Source: JASTVH01 sp042862465 (GTDB lineage Bacteria; Pseudomonadota; Gammaproteobacteria; Pseudomonadales; Oleiphilaceae). Taken from it: DNA of 64,000 nt. The position numbers and the translations under genes were made by a program. Under the pieces are notes generated by a model. The model was not told the DNA's origin, ran no database searches, and was given only the letters and a program-made list of their open reading frames with translations. This document shows, piece by piece, positions 26,293-34,869 of the stretch; within the stretch, counting starts at the first letter, position 1, and the number at the start of each line of letters is the position of its first letter. The stretch is from contig JASTVH010000014.1 in NCBI GenBank assembly GCA_042862465.1, forward strand, positions 1 through 64,000, given 5' to 3'.

Positions 26293-27378
26293 TTAAGCCT
26301 CATCGGACGCCCGCTGCTCCAGATCCATCGACTTGCGCTCACGCTTTTCCTGGTACAGACGCTGATCCGCTGTTCGCAGCAGCATGTCCGCAGCCATCAG
26401 TCCGGTTTCTTCCGAACTCGCCGCCCCCCAGCTGAAACGGGCCTTCAGGGCGTGTTCGCGCCACTGGAACGTCTCTTCCTCAAAGTGATCCACCAGTCTC
26501 TGGGCAATATTGCGTGCGGCGCTCAGGGGCTGGTTGGGCAGCAGAATCACGAACTCGTCGCCGGCAAACCGGAAGACGGAGTCGTCCTCGCGCAGCAGCG
26601 CCTGGCATTGCTGGGCGATAAAGCACAGGTAGGCATCGCCGCAGTCGTGGCCGTGGCTGTCGTTGACCTGCTTGAAGTCATCGCAGTCGATAAACAGGAT
26701 CGACAGCGGCTGCCCGTAGCGCCGGGCACGGCTCAGCTCCTGCACCATGGCATCGTCCATGTCGCGCCGGTTGCGCAGGCCGGTCAGCGGATCGCGGGTG
26801 GCCAGCTGCTTGAGCTGCTCCCGCGCCCAGACACTGGTCAGTCCGATGGAGACCTTGACCGCCAGTTGCTCCAGGAAGAAGGCTTCCATTCCCGGCTGGT
26901 AGCGTTTTTCATCGCCAGTCCCGAGTATCAGCCCGCCCACCACGCGGTCTTCCATGATCAGCGGCAACACGGCCATCGAGCCCACGGACTTGCGCATGTC
27001 GGTAGGAATCAGCTGACGGTAACGCTGGGGCTGATCGATGAGGATGGGCAGGCGGCTGTTACGAACCAGCCGCATGAAATCCACCGTGGGCACCCTCAGT
27101 GTCGTGACCAGGGCGCCGTGTTCGGCCAGGTTGCCACGCAGGCGTTCGTTGCTCTCGATATCGGTGAGCACCAGCCAGACATCGTCCAGCTTGAATCGTG
27201 TGCGGACAAGATCGGTGAGACGATCGAGGAAGGTGGCGCTGTCACTGAGGTTCATGACTTCCACCTCAATCTCGAACAGCGTGCGCGCAATGCGCTCGCT
27301 GCGTCGGGCGTGTTCGATCAGCTCCTGCAGATCAATCTTGTGCTCGGAAGGTACTACCATGCGTGGGACATGCGCCAT
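26293..27378 (-). CDS. Sensor diguanylate cyclase (GAF/DUF484-like plus GGDEF)
   Basis: 361 aa, soluble. Residues about 20-190 look like a DUF484/GAF-type sensor (LVRTRFKLDDVWLVL ... GSMAVLPLIMEDRVVGGLILG), and about 200-345 are a GGDEF domain (RDPLTGLRNRRDMDD, IDCDDFKQVNDSHGHDCGD). The active loop is FRFAGDEFVIL, AGDEF instead of GGDEF; AGDEF proteins can be active in known cases, so c-di-GMP synthesis is likely but not certain. No RxxD I-site is obvious right before the loop. The ligand is unknown. Confidence 0.87.
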   Translation of the reverse strand: MAHVPRMVVPSEHKIDLQELIEHARRSERIARTLFEIEVEVMNLSDSATFLDRLTDLVRTRFKLDDVWLVLTDIESNERLRGNLAEHGALVTTLRVPTVDFMRLVRNSRLPILIDQPQRYRQLIPTDMRKSVGSMAVLPLIMEDRVVGGLILGTGDEKRYQPGMEAFFLEQLAVKVSIGLTSVWAREQLKQLATRDPLTGLRNRRDMDDAMVQELSRARRYGQPLSILFIDCDDFKQVNDSHGHDCGDAYLCFIAQQCQALLREDDSVFRFAGDEFVILLPNQPLSAARNIAQRLVDHFEEETFQWREHALKARFSWGAASSEETGLMAADMLLRTADQRLYQEKRERKSMDLEQRASDEA

Positions 27379-27465
27379 GAGTCAGTTGTCATTTTTGTAA
27401 TAACTCACTTGATAACCGGATTGGCCCCAAATCGCAAGTCGGTAAAAAGAATTGCCAATAACCCC

Positions 27466-27494
27466 TTGACGCACCTCACACCCGGCTGTACTAT
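27466..27494 (+). promoter_or_regulatory. Sigma-70 promoter for the tRNA-fMet transcript
   Basis: -35 TTGACG (27466-27471), 17-base spacer, -10 TACTAT (27489-27494). The start would be near 27501, giving a leader of about 208 nt before the mature tRNA. The leader holds an inverted pair GATCGAC (27506-27512) / GTCGATC (27559-27565) and the tRNA-like fragment described separately. Confidence 0.7.
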
Positions 27495-27570
27495 ACGCGC
27501 CATCAGATCGACGAGGCACACGCAAAGCCTTCAAGACAAACCAGATTTTGAAAGGCAGTCGATCGAAAAA

Positions 27571-27666
27571 GTTTTGATGCGGGGTGGAGCAGTCTGGTAG
27601 TTTGTCGGGCTCCCAATCCCCAAGAAAGCCGAAGGGAGTCATCGACCTTCGGGTTTGAGCCCGACC
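27571..27666 (+). pseudogene. Truncated and partly inverted copy of tRNA-fMet in the leader
   Basis: From 27571 the sequence GTTTTGA then TGCGGGGTGGAGCAGTCTGG repeats the flank and 5' half of the real tRNA at 27702-27738, diverging after GTCGGGCTC (27604-27612). At 27643-27665 lies the reverse complement of the real anticodon arm, lacking one loop base. So GTCGGGCTC (27604-27612) pairs with GAGCCCGAC (27657-27665), and CCGAAGG pairs with CCTTCGG inside. No complete cloverleaf is possible, so this is not a functional tRNA gene. Confidence 0.75.
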
Positions 27667-27708
27667 CAGAGGCCCAAACAAAGCAGAAACGATGACACAC
27701 AGTTTTGA

Positions 27709-27785
<77 letters not shown>

Positions 27786-27790
27786 CATTA

Positions 27791-27820
27791 AAAGCCGATG
27801 CAGATAGCATCGGCTTTTTT
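27791..27820 (+). terminator. Intrinsic terminator after tRNA-fMet
   Basis: GCCGATGC (27794-27801) pairs with GCATCGGC (27807-27814) around AGATA, followed by six T. A run of A on the other side may let it act in both directions for the convergent AraC gene. Confidence 0.9.
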
Positions 27821-27860
27821 GTTTGTGCGGTGTAAGCACTTCCTGTTTTTCTCCCTTTAA

Positions 27861-28868
27861 CTACCGCTCTCCCTCCCGGTAGGCCCCCGGCGTAACCCCC
27901 GTCCATTTCTTGAACGCCCGGTGAAAGGTCGACGGCTCGGTAAACCCCACCTTGTAGGCAATGTCGTTGATCGCCTCTTCGCCCCGTGACAGGTAATAGA
28001 TGGCGGCATCCCGACGCAGGTTGTCCTTGATCTCCTGGAACGATGTGTTTTCGTCCCGCAGGCGGCGGCGCAGGGTCTGGGGGCTCATGTTGAGCTTCAG
28101 GGCGATAGTCTCGAAATCCGGCATCTGGCTGGAAAAATCCTTGCCGATGATGGCGCGGATCTGGGCCGTATGGCTGTTGCGGTCATCGGGCCGGGCCAGC
28201 AGGTCCGCAGGGGAGGTTTCCAGAAACCGTTTCATCTCCAGCTCATCACGAATGATGGGCATCTTCAGATAACGCTTGTGGAAGCGAAGACCGGTCATCG
28301 ACTGCTCAAATTTCAGGGGGCAGTGGAAGAGGCCCCGGTACTCGTCGCCATGGGGCGGGAACGGGTAGTCGAAGTAGGCCTCTTCCAGGGCGATGCCCTG
28401 ACCAATAAGCCAGGAGGAAAACCGGTGCCAGATGACGAGCAGGCTCTCCTGCAGAAAATGGTGGGGGTCGTCGAACGGCGCCTCGGATTGGATGGTCAGA
28501 TCCGCCCAGGGCTCTTCTGTCACCGACAGGGTAATGGTGATGGGCGCCTCGAACAGCGCGTAGAACTGGGTCGCGCGGTTATAGACGCTCTCCAGATTGC
28601 GCGCATGGATAACCAGGTGGCACATGGTGGCGAAGGTGCCGGGCTTGCTGCGCTGGGCGGCAAAGCCCATGAACTCGTCCTGCAGGGTGTGCCAGATGGT
28701 CTGGATCAGACGGGTGAACTGCTCGCCGGAGACCCGGGCCTGGTCGTTGCGCAGCAGGTCCGGCGGAATGCCGGCTTCACGCAGCATCGCGGACGTGTCA
28801 TGGCCCTTGCGCGCCGAACCGCTCAGGGCCGCACGGACAAAATGCTGGGATACCGTTAATTCGCTCAT
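27861..28868 (-). CDS. AraC-family transcriptional regulator (ligand-binding type)
   Basis: 335 aa. The N-terminal ~220 residues match the Arabinose_bd-type sensor domain of OruR/ArgR-like regulators (FTRLIQTIWHTLQDEFMGFA). The C-terminal ~100 residues hold two helix-turn-helix motifs (LNMSPQTLRRRLRDENTSFQ and DIAYKVGFTEPSTFHRAFKKW) ending in GVTPGAYR. I chose ATG 28868 after TGGAGCAG rather than the upstream ATG. It is divergent from the CoA-transferase gene, with a 6-bp inverted repeat (TGAAGA-ATAG-TCTTCA, 29049-29064) in the shared region, so that gene is a likely target. Confidence 0.87.
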   Translation of the reverse strand: MSELTVSQHFVRAALSGSARKGHDTSAMLREAGIPPDLLRNDQARVSGEQFTRLIQTIWHTLQDEFMGFAAQRSKPGTFATMCHLVIHARNLESVYNRATQFYALFEAPITITLSVTEEPWADLTIQSEAPFDDPHHFLQESLLVIWHRFSSWLIGQGIALEEAYFDYPFPPHGDEYRGLFHCPLKFEQSMTGLRFHKRYLKMPIIRDELEMKRFLETSPADLLARPDDRNSHTAQIRAIIGKDFSSQMPDFETIALKLNMSPQTLRRRLRDENTSFQEIKDNLRRDAAIYYLSRGEEAINDIAYKVGFTEPSTFHRAFKKWTGVTPGAYREGER

Positions 28869-29085
28869 TCTGCTCCAGTTATGGCCGCTCGGTCGCACTT
28901 CATCTTATCGGCTCCGCCCTTCAATGCAACGCGGGGAAGCGCGTCCGCCGCGCTTGGCCCGAATTGCCTCCTGCACTGCATTGTGGCAGAAACGGCTAAT
29001 GGAAATGTCACATTGGGCGGTTGGCGGCTCCGGCGTCGAACGGTTCAATGAAGAATAGTCTTCAATCGCAAGGAGTTTCGATCAC

Positions 29086-30216
29086 ATGTCTGGACCGCTG
29101 ACCGGCCTTAAGGTACTCGATTTCACCACCCTGTTGCCTGGCCCCTACGCCACCATGATGCTGGCGGATATGGGCGCCGAAGTCTTGCGGGTGGAATCGC
29201 CCAAGCGCGTCGATCTGGTGCGGGTCATGCCGCCGCACGATCAGGGGGTGGCCACCAGTCATGCCTATCTCAATCGGGGTAAGCGCTCCCTGGCCCTGGA
29301 TCTCAAGGACCCGGAGGCGGTGGAATTGGCCAAGTCCCTGGTGCGCGAATACGACATCGTGGTGGAACAATTTCGCCCCGGTGTGATGGCCCGTCTGGGG
29401 CTGGACTACGAGACCCTGCGCGAGATCAATTCCGGGCTCATCTACTGCGCCATCACCGGTTACGGTCAGACCGGCCCCTACAAGGACCGCGCCGGTCACG
29501 ACATCAACTACCTCTCCCTGGCCGGGGTTGCCAGTTACAGCGGCCGCCGGGAACAGGGGCCGCCACCGCTGGGCATTCAGGTGGCGGACGTGGCCGGCGG
29601 CTCTCACCATGCCGTGATGGGTATCCTGGCGGCGGTGATTCATCGCCAGAACACCGGGGAAGGGCAGCTGGTGGACGTCAGCATGACCGACGCCGCCTTT
29701 TCCCTCAACGCCATGAGCGGCGCCGCGTGGCTCGGGGCCGGCAAGGAGCCGCAACCGGAAGGGGAGATGCTCAATGGCGGCGCCTTTTACGATTACTACC
29801 GCACGGCTGACGATCGCTGGCTCTCGGTGGGCTCGCTGGAGCCCCAGTTTATGCAGCGGTTGTGTCAGGTGATCGGCAAGCCCGAGCTCGCACCCTTGGG
29901 CATGAGCCAGGAGCCGGCCAAACAGGCCCAGCTTAAGCAGTCCCTGGCCGAATCGATTGCGGAGAAGCCCCTGGAAGAGTGGCAGCGGATCTTTGCCGAG
30001 CAGGATGCTTGTGTGGAGCCGGTGCTGACGCTCAGCGAGGCCAGCGTGCATCCGCAGATTCAGGCGCGGGAGATGGTGATTGAGGTGGCGCGGCCGGATG
30101 GCAGTAGCCAGCGGCAGATTGGGCATCCGATCAAGTTTGGGAAGACGCCTTGTGAGAGTCGCTATATTGGGAAAGCTTTGGGGGAGGATAACGCCGCCTT
30201 TTTGAAAAACGCATAG
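29086..30216 (+). CDS. CaiB/BaiF (class III) CoA-transferase or racemase
   Basis: 376 aa. The N-terminal LTGLKVLDFTTLLPGPYATMMLADMGAEVLRVE and NRGKRSLALDLK are family hallmarks. The catalytic Asp of formyl-CoA transferases aligns with VADVAGGSHHAVMGIL, near residue 170. GEGQLVDVSMTDAAF follows. The length (376) and the AWL/NGGAFYDYYRTADD segment resemble alpha-methylacyl-CoA racemase more than formyl-CoA transferase (about 425 aa), but the substrate cannot be fixed from sequence. The RBS is AAGGAG at 29070. Divergent from an AraC regulator. Confidence 0.88.
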   Translation: MSGPLTGLKVLDFTTLLPGPYATMMLADMGAEVLRVESPKRVDLVRVMPPHDQGVATSHAYLNRGKRSLALDLKDPEAVELAKSLVREYDIVVEQFRPGVMARLGLDYETLREINSGLIYCAITGYGQTGPYKDRAGHDINYLSLAGVASYSGRREQGPPPLGIQVADVAGGSHHAVMGILAAVIHRQNTGEGQLVDVSMTDAAFSLNAMSGAAWLGAGKEPQPEGEMLNGGAFYDYYRTADDRWLSVGSLEPQFMQRLCQVIGKPELAPLGMSQEPAKQAQLKQSLAESIAEKPLEEWQRIFAEQDACVEPVLTLSEASVHPQIQAREMVIEVARPDGSSQRQIGHPIKFGKTPCESRYIGKALGEDNAAFLKNA

Positions 30217-30242
30217 CGGTTGGCTGGAGCACGGCAGTTTTA

Positions 30243-30381
30243 GCCCCTCTCCCCATTGCGGGAGAGGGGTTGGGGTGAGGGGGAGCCGAGACGCAGTCTC
30301 GGCCGATGCTGTCGTGAGCACCCTAGTCGCCTGCGGCGCCTCCCCCTCACCCTGGCCCTCTCCCACGTTGGGGAGAGGGGA
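30243..30381. repeat. REP-like element, family A
   Basis: Two G-rich/C-rich arms face each other: CCCCTCTCCC...GGGAGAGGGGTTGGGG on the left and CCTCCCCCTCACCCTGGCCC...GGGAGAGGGG on the right, with a variable centre. A second full copy lies at 36779-36909 and a half copy at about 50726-50771. Confidence 0.75.
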
Positions 30382-30397
30382 TGTATGGCGTTAGTTG

Positions 30398-30472
30398 GTA
30401 GGTTGGGCTGACGAAGGAAGCCCAACATCAGGATTCTGGCATGTTGGGCTTCGCAGGCTTAGCCCAACCTAC
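30398..30472. repeat. REP-like palindromic element, family B
   Basis: GTAGGTTGGGCTGACG at the left end and AGCCCAACCTAC at the right, with internal AAGCCCAACAT / ATGTTGGGCTT arms. Same family as 2748-2827, 36427-36508 and 36941-37022. With the family A copy it fills the whole gap between the CoA-transferase and the next AraC gene. Confidence 0.75.
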
Positions 30473-30495
30473 AGCAGCTAGCCTTTTGTCCGACG

Positions 30496-31527
30496 CTAAG
30501 AACCCCGCTCCCGAAACTCCCCGGGCGTTTGCCCTGTCCACGCCTTGAAGCGCCGGTGGAATGAGCGCACCTCGCTGAATCCCAAGCGCAGGGCGATGTC
30601 CTGAATCGTCAGGCTGGTCTTTTTCAGGTAGTCCCGCGCCAGTTCGTCACGAATCTCGTCCAGCAGCCGCTGGTAAGACAGGCCTTCCTCGCCGAGCCGC
30701 CGCTGCAGGGTGCGCGAGGTCATGGCCAGTTGTTCCGCCACCATGTCCTGGCGCGTCACGCCCTGGCGTAACTGCTGGTAGATGGCATGGCGAACCCGGG
30801 TGGCCAGGCTGTCCTGGTCGCTGAGGCCTTCCATGCGGGAGCGGGCATGTTCCTCCAGGGTTTGCCGCAAGTCCGGGTCGGGTTGGCGCAGGGGGACGTC
30901 CAGCATGGAACGATGGACGCGGATGCGGTTTTCCGGTTGCTCGAAATACACCGGGCACTGCCAGCGGTCCAGGTACTCGGTTTCCAGCTCCGGGCCGGGA
31001 GAGGGGTGCTCCAGATCCACCTGCAGGGGTGCCGGTTCGTCCTGCCCGGCCAGCCAGCGGGCATACTGGATCCAGGAAGCAAATACGTTGTCGATCATGT
31101 GGGGGCGCACCACCGGGTCGGTGTAGGCGCAGGACCAGACCAGGTGAATCTCATCCCCCTGGCTGAGCACCTTGGTGACCCCCATGTCACCCACCAGCTT
31201 CTCGTAGGGCGCGATCCGGGCCACCGCCTCGCCGAGGGTGGCGCAGCTCATGGTGATGTAGCCCAGCACGTTATAGGAGCCCGGCTGGACATAGTCGCCG
31301 CTGCGCAGGCCCAGAATGGGATCGCCGGTCTGCTCCACCATTTCCCGAATCAAGGCCTGGAAGGCGCTGCCCGGGACGTGGCCCTGGGTAATCGTGCTCA
31401 AATCCACAGGCAGCCCCGCGTGTCGGCACAGGGCTTCCACGTCCAGCCCGTCGGCCTGGGCCAGGCGCAGATATTGTTGAATGGCGGTGACCGAGGCGAT
31501 GCCCAGGCTGTTGTCGTTTGTCGTCAT
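30496..31527 (-). CDS. AraC-family transcriptional regulator, divergent to the flavoprotein operon
   Basis: 343 aa, same architecture as the AraC protein at 28 kb: Arabinose_bd-type N-terminal domain (IQQYLRLAQADGLDVEALCRHAGLPVDL; LIREMVEQTGDPILGLRSGDYVQPG) and C-terminal double HTH (LAMTSRTLQRRLGEEGLSYQRLL; DIALRLGFSEVRSFHRRFKAWTG). It reads away from the flavoprotein-GlpD-FGGY operon across 127 bases containing direct repeats (CCATCAA at 31602 and 31615) and the inverted repeat TGTCG-CGACA at 31541-31555. It most likely controls that operon in response to a lipid-like ligand; this is inference. Confidence 0.87.
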   Translation of the reverse strand: MTTNDNSLGIASVTAIQQYLRLAQADGLDVEALCRHAGLPVDLSTITQGHVPGSAFQALIREMVEQTGDPILGLRSGDYVQPGSYNVLGYITMSCATLGEAVARIAPYEKLVGDMGVTKVLSQGDEIHLVWSCAYTDPVVRPHMIDNVFASWIQYARWLAGQDEPAPLQVDLEHPSPGPELETEYLDRWQCPVYFEQPENRIRVHRSMLDVPLRQPDPDLRQTLEEHARSRMEGLSDQDSLATRVRHAIYQQLRQGVTRQDMVAEQLAMTSRTLQRRLGEEGLSYQRLLDEIRDELARDYLKKTSLTIQDIALRLGFSEVRSFHRRFKAWTGQTPGEFRERGS

Positions 31528-31540
31528 TTGATCATTCGGT

Positions 31541-31621
31541 TGTCGTGGGTCGACAGTGACAGGATCGACGTAACGCGTAAGATTCTACACCGTCAGACAT
31601 TCCATCAATGGTAACCATCAA
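31541..31621. promoter_or_regulatory. Candidate AraC operator/promoter region for the flavoprotein operon
   Basis: Holds TGTCG-TGGGT-CGACA (31541-31555) and a direct repeat CCATCAA (31602-31608 and 31615-31621) spaced 13 bases centre to centre. AraC-type activators often use two direct half-sites near -35. The repeat ends 33 bases before the ATG, so it might instead lie within the leader. Confidence 0.3.
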
Positions 31622-31654
31622 GTGTAACCGCATCCTGGGGATAAGGAGTAGAAC

Positions 31655-33265
31655 ATGCGACGTTGGAACGGTTGGGGCGATGATCAGTTCAGCCTGGAAT
31701 TGCCGGAGAATGGCACCGCCTTTCTCGGAGCGCGTATCGGCCAGGCCCAGCCGCTTCAGGATGCCGGGCTCGATGCGGTCACGGCAAAGGTACCCGAATC
31801 CCGCCTGCCCGCCCATGACAAGGTTCATACCGATGCCGAAACCCGCGTCCGCCATGCCCGGGGGCAGAGCCTGCCGGATTGGCTGGCGATGCGCAGCGGC
31901 GACTTCGGGGTGTTTCCCGATGGGGTGGCCTTTCCCGAAACGTCGGACGAGGCGCGGGCGATCCTGCAATGGGCCGATAAGGTGGGCGCCGTGGTGATTC
32001 CCTATGGCGGGGGCACCAGCGTCGCCGGTCATATCAATCCGCTGCAGTCTGAGAAGCCTGTGCTGACCGTCAGCCTCGGGCGCATGAACCGGCTGCTGGA
32101 TATTGACCACCAGAGCCACATCGCCACCTTCGGTGCCGGCACCCCGGGCCCCGTGTTGGAAGCCCAGCTCAAGGCCGAAGGCTACACCCTGGGGCATTTC
32201 CCCCAGTCCTTCGAGCTGTCGACCGTCGGCGGCTGGGTGGCCAGCCGTTCCAGCGGGCAGCAGTCCCTGCGCTATGGCCGTATCGAGCAGCTGTTCGCGG
32301 GCGGTCGCATCGAAACGCCGCGTGGCACCCTCGACATTCCCACCATCCCCGCCTCCTCGGCAGGGCCGGACGTAAGGGAGATGGTTTTGGGTTCCGAAGG
32401 CCGCATGGGGTTGATCACCGAGGTGAAGGTCCGGATTACCCCGCTGCCGGAGAAAGAAACCTTTCACGTTGTGTTTTTCCCGAATTGGGAGGCGGCCCGC
32501 ACCGCCTCGCGCGAACTGGTCCAGTCCCGCGTGCAGCTGTCCATGATCCGGGTGAGCAATGCCACGGAAACCGAAACCCAGCTCGCCCTGGCCGGCCATG
32601 AAAAGCTGATCGGCGCCCTGGAGAAGTTCCTCCGTTTCCGGGGCGTGGACGAGGGCAAGTGCATGATGACCGTGGGCCTGACCGGGTCCAAAGGCCAGTG
32701 CCGCAGCGCACTGAAGGAACTCAAGGGCCTCTGCAAACGCTACAAGGGCGTCTATACCGGCACCCACATGGGCAGCAAGTGGGCGGAGAAGCGCTTCACC
32801 ATGCCGTACCTGCGCGAAGCCCTGTGGGAGCTGGGCTATGCGGTGGACACCCTGGAAACGGCCACCGACTGGGATAACGTCGACAACATGATCGACCAGG
32901 TGGAAACCAGCCTGCGCGAGGGTCTCAGCGACGAGGGCGAGGCGGTGCATGTGTTCACCCATTTGTCCCACTTCTATACCCAGGGCTGCAGCATCTACAC
33001 CACCTACGTTTTCCGCACCGCGGACGACTACGCCAAGACCCTGGAGCGGTGGCAAAAACTCAAGCAGCCCACCTCACGGGTGATTGTCGAAAACCGGGGG
33101 ACCATCAGCCACCAGCACGGGGTGGGCAAGGATCACGCGCCCTACCTGCCAGTGGAAAAGGGCGAGCTGGGCATGGCAGCGATCCGTTCCCTGTGCCAGC
33201 TGTTCGATCCCAAACAGCACCTGAACCCGGGCACCCTGCTAGAAGAGGATGGGGAGGACGCATGA
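31655..33265 (+). CDS. FAD-binding oxidase, alkyldihydroxyacetonephosphate-synthase-like
   Basis: 536 aa of the VAO/FAD_binding_4 family. FAD-binding VIPYGGGTSVAGHINP and SFELSTVGGWVASRSSG, then VLGSEGRMGLITEVKVRI. The C-terminal half has SHFYTQGCSIYTTYVF, RGTISHQHGVGKDH and LFDPKQHLNPGTLL. These blocks, and the N-terminal ARGQSLPDWLAMRSGDF, match AGPS, which swaps the acyl chain of acyl-DHAP for a fatty alcohol. D-lactate/glycolate oxidase relatives lack the HQHGVG-type His cluster. RBS AAGGAG. Its stop overlaps the next start (ATGA). The substrate is inferred. Confidence 0.8.
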   Translation: MRRWNGWGDDQFSLELPENGTAFLGARIGQAQPLQDAGLDAVTAKVPESRLPAHDKVHTDAETRVRHARGQSLPDWLAMRSGDFGVFPDGVAFPETSDEARAILQWADKVGAVVIPYGGGTSVAGHINPLQSEKPVLTVSLGRMNRLLDIDHQSHIATFGAGTPGPVLEAQLKAEGYTLGHFPQSFELSTVGGWVASRSSGQQSLRYGRIEQLFAGGRIETPRGTLDIPTIPASSAGPDVREMVLGSEGRMGLITEVKVRITPLPEKETFHVVFFPNWEAARTASRELVQSRVQLSMIRVSNATETETQLALAGHEKLIGALEKFLRFRGVDEGKCMMTVGLTGSKGQCRSALKELKGLCKRYKGVYTGTHMGSKWAEKRFTMPYLREALWELGYAVDTLETATDWDNVDNMIDQVETSLREGLSDEGEAVHVFTHLSHFYTQGCSIYTTYVFRTADDYAKTLERWQKLKQPTSRVIVENRGTISHQHGVGKDHAPYLPVEKGELGMAAIRSLCQLFDPKQHLNPGTLLEEDGEDA

Positions 33266-34869
33266 GTCGCTACACCACGCCGGTCTGGCCCCGCGAAACC
33301 CAGCTGGAACGGCTGCGCCAGGGAAACGAGCGCTACGATCTGGTCATCGTCGGTGGCGGCATTACCGGCGCCGGCATCCTGCGCGAGGCCGCCCGTATGG
33401 GGCTGCGGGCCCTGCTGGTGGAGCAGCGGGACTTTGCCTGGGGCACCTCCAGTCGGTCGTCGAAGATGGTCCACGGGGGGCTGCGTTACCTGGGCAGTGG
33501 CCATTTTGGCCTGACCCGGGATGCGGTCCATGAGCGCCAGCGCCTGCTGGACGAGGCGCCAGGGCTGGTGGATCCACTGCCGTTTGTCATGCCCCATTAC
33601 CGCAAGCAGTTTCCGGGGCCGGGGCTGTTCGGCATCCTGCTGTCGGTATACGACTGGATGGCCGGTCAGCGCAATCACGAATACCTCAAGGGCAACCGGG
33701 TGCTGGACTGGGTGCCGGGGCTGAACCGTGAGGGGCTCTATGGTGGGACCCGCTTCGGCGATGCGGTGACCGACGATGCGCGGCTGGTCCTGCGCGTGCT
33801 GCATGAAGGCGTCCGCGACGGCGGCGAGGTGCTCAACTATGCCCGGGCCGAACGGGTGTTGCGCGAGGGTGAGCGGGTCCGTGGCCTGGAAGTCCGGGAT
33901 GTCATGACCGATGAAACCTTCAGCATCCAGGCCGGACTGGTGATCAACGCGACCGGCGCCTGGACCGACGAGCTGCGCTCGCAGTTGGGTGCGGAAAAAA
34001 CCATTCGTCCCCTGCGGGGCAGCCACCTGGTCTTTCCCTACTGGCGGCTGCCGGTGGGGTGCACCGTTTCGCTCTTCCATCCCGACGATGGTCGCCCGGT
34101 GTTCGTGTTCCCCTGGGAAGGGGTGACCGTAGTGGGCACGACCGACCTCGACCACCAGGCGGGGCTCGATGACGATGCCCGAATCACGCCAGAGGAAGTG
34201 GACTACCTGCTGGCGATCGTATCGCGGCTGTTCCCCCAGAGCGGTATTGGTGCCGGCGATGTGATGGCCACCTGGGCCGGCGTGCGGCCGGTGGTGGGCG
34301 GACACTCCAAGGATCCCTCCAAGGAAAACCGCGAACACGCCATCTGGGATGACCAGGGGCTGGTCAGTGTGGCCGGTGGCAAGTTGACCACCTTCCGCCT
34401 CATCGCCCTGGATACCCTGGAAAAAGGCCTGCCGTATCTGGACAAGCTGGAAACCGTGCGTTCCAGCGGCCCGGTTTTCCAGCACTACCAGGCCAGCCAG
34501 CCCCGGCCCCAGGGCATTTCGTCGCGTCAGTGGCAGCGTCTGCAGGGTCACTACGGCGAGCGCCTGCCGGAGCTGATGGCCGCCGGCCCGACGGAGCCGG
34601 TGGCGGAGACCGACACGCTCTGGGCCGAGCTGGTCTGGAGCGCCCAGAACGAGAGCATCCAGCATCTGGATGACCTGCTGCTGCGCCGCACCCGCCTGGG
34701 GCTGCTGTTGCCCAATGGGGGTGAGGCGATTCTGGATCGCCTGCAGGCCCTGTGCGAGCCGGTGATGGGGTGGTCGGCGGCGCGTTGGCAGGAAGAGCGG
34801 CAACGCTACCTGACCCTGTGGCGGCGGGCCTATAGCCTGCCCGGTGCGGCTGGGGGAGACGAGGCATGA
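33262..34869 (+). CDS. GlpD-family FAD-dependent glycerol-3-phosphate dehydrogenase/oxidase
   Basis: 535 aa. Dinucleotide-binding VIVGGGITGAGILREAARMG, then the GlpD marker GTSSRSSKMVHGGLRYL, GAWTDEL, VVGTTDLDH and AGVRPVV. A C-terminal helical DAO_C domain follows. GlpD oxidises sn-glycerol 3-phosphate to DHAP at the membrane and passes electrons to quinone. I start it at ATG 33262, which overlaps the upstream stop; the longer open frame runs through the flavoprotein gene. Whether it is the housekeeping GlpD or a paralogue for an alkylated substrate is open. Its placement between an AGPS-like enzyme and a non-GlpK kinase suggests the latter. Confidence 0.88.
   Translation: MSRYTTPVWPRETQLERLRQGNERYDLVIVGGGITGAGILREAARMGLRALLVEQRDFAWGTSSRSSKMVHGGLRYLGSGHFGLTRDAVHERQRLLDEAPGLVDPLPFVMPHYRKQFPGPGLFGILLSVYDWMAGQRNHEYLKGNRVLDWVPGLNREGLYGGTRFGDAVTDDARLVLRVLHEGVRDGGEVLNYARAERVLREGERVRGLEVRDVMTDETFSIQAGLVINATGAWTDELRSQLGAEKTIRPLRGSHLVFPYWRLPVGCTVSLFHPDDGRPVFVFPWEGVTVVGTTDLDHQAGLDDDARITPEEVDYLLAIVSRLFPQSGIGAGDVMATWAGVRPVVGGHSKDPSKENREHAIWDDQGLVSVAGGKLTTFRLIALDTLEKGLPYLDKLETVRSSGPVFQHYQASQPRPQGISSRQWQRLQGHYGERLPELMAAGPTEPVAETDTLWAELVWSAQNESIQHLDDLLLRRTRLGLLLPNGGEAILDRLQALCEPVMGWSAARWQEERQRYLTLWRRAYSLPGAAGGDEA

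Noticed and set aside
27578..27660. A second complete tRNA gene
   Set aside because: Only the 5' half matches; the anticodon region is broken and the 3' acceptor arm is missing, so no cloverleaf forms.
33049..33261. A longer GlpD starting inside the flavoprotein gene
   Set aside because: The extra residues are a different-frame read of the flavoprotein C-terminus; ATG 33262 with the 4-base overlap gives the normal GlpD N-terminus.
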